A stretch of 5,518 nucleotides of DNA. Source: an uncultured Phycisphaerales bacterium (GTDB lineage Bacteria; Planctomycetota; Phycisphaerae; Sedimentisphaerales; Anaerobacaceae). The notes under the pieces are model-generated. The model made no database searches, was not told the origin of the DNA, and saw only the letters and a list, made by a program, of their open reading frames with translations. Below, in pieces: positions 5,361 to 5,518 of the stretch; position 1 is the stretch's first letter; each line of letters opens with the position of its first letter. The DNA is taken from positions 1-5,518 of the forward strand of contig CALMMH010000795.1 in assembly GCA_937868145.1 (NCBI GenBank). The letters are read 5' to 3'. The position numbers and the translations under genes were made by a program.

Positions 5361-5518
5361 TCAGTCGGTTGTCTTCATTGCGGCGATGAGGATCTGGGAT
5401 TTTCCTGCAGGGGGCGAATCCTGGCCGCCCCAGCTTGCCCCGGGCCCGGCGCCCCACCAGAACACACGCCATCCCGTGGCGTTGCCGGCCGCCGCGTTCG
5501 AGTTTCGACCGCCCGTGG
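5361..5518 (-). CDS. C-terminal end of an unrecognised protein, cut by the window edge
   Basis: A minus-strand frame enters from the right edge and stays open for 51 complete codons to a TGA at 5361-5363. About three quarters of codons end in G or C, as in the neighbouring genes. The residues are Gly/Ala/Asn-rich, then GWRVFWWGAG and finally KSQILIAAMKTTD. I do not recognise a family, and it does not resemble the ends of FliN, FliM or FliL that I know. The plus strand is also partly open here, so coding status is only likely. Some 100 bases lie between its stop and the sigma-54 promoter, so it would belong to a separate transcript upstream of the fliO operon. Confidence 0.45.
   Translation of the reverse strand, partial: TGGRNSNAAAGNATGWRVFWWGAGPGASWGGQDSPPAGKSQILIAAMKTTD

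Noticed and set aside
1..5518. CRISPR array, tRNA, rRNA or intact insertion sequence
   Set aside because: I saw no spaced direct repeats of CRISPR type, no cloverleaf with conserved TTC arm, no rRNA motifs and no transposase or terminal inverted repeats.

Overview
The window carries most of a flagellar type III export-gate operon on the minus strand, running right to left as fliO, fliP, fliQ, fliR and flhB. It converges on the 3' part of a filament-cap gene, fliD, on the plus strand. Base composition is GC-rich with strong GC3 bias. The FliD and FliP sequences and the long N-terminal part of FliP look to me most like a flagellated Planctomycetota (Phycisphaerae-type) bacterium or a nearby lineage. 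That placement comes from memory of sequence style and is only moderately secure. No flhA follows flhB; convergent fliD stands there instead.

Layout. Positions 1-~245 read as the 5' part of a phage-type nuclease-like protein, open to the left edge. At about 236-250 this reading stops making sense, and a different frame becomes convincing FliD through to a stop at 1382. The FliD N-terminal half is therefore absent, and the boundary is either a real rearrangement or an assembly chimera. Positions 1383-1451 are a short convergent spacer with one small hairpin. flhB, fliR, fliQ, fliP and fliO occupy 1452-5164, with gaps of 116, 60, 39 and 0 bases going upstream from flhB. Upstream of fliO is a near-perfect sigma-54 promoter (GG-N10-GC) at 5247-5262, which probably drives the operon. 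From 5361 to the right edge the minus strand holds the C-terminal end of an unrecognised protein.

How the genes work together. FliP, FliQ and FliR form the membrane export gate, FliO helps assemble FliP, and FlhB is the autocleaving substrate-specificity switch. FliD is exported through this gate and caps the growing filament.

The least expected signal is three short arrays with 7-base periodicity inside the operon. One is inside the translated 5' end of fliP (4588-4622), one lies just upstream of the flhB start (2545-2579), and one abuts the fliR stop (2624-2651). They differ in sequence but share the heptamer period, and two have five units each. They resemble in architecture the short tandemly repeated heptanucleotides known from cyanobacteria.
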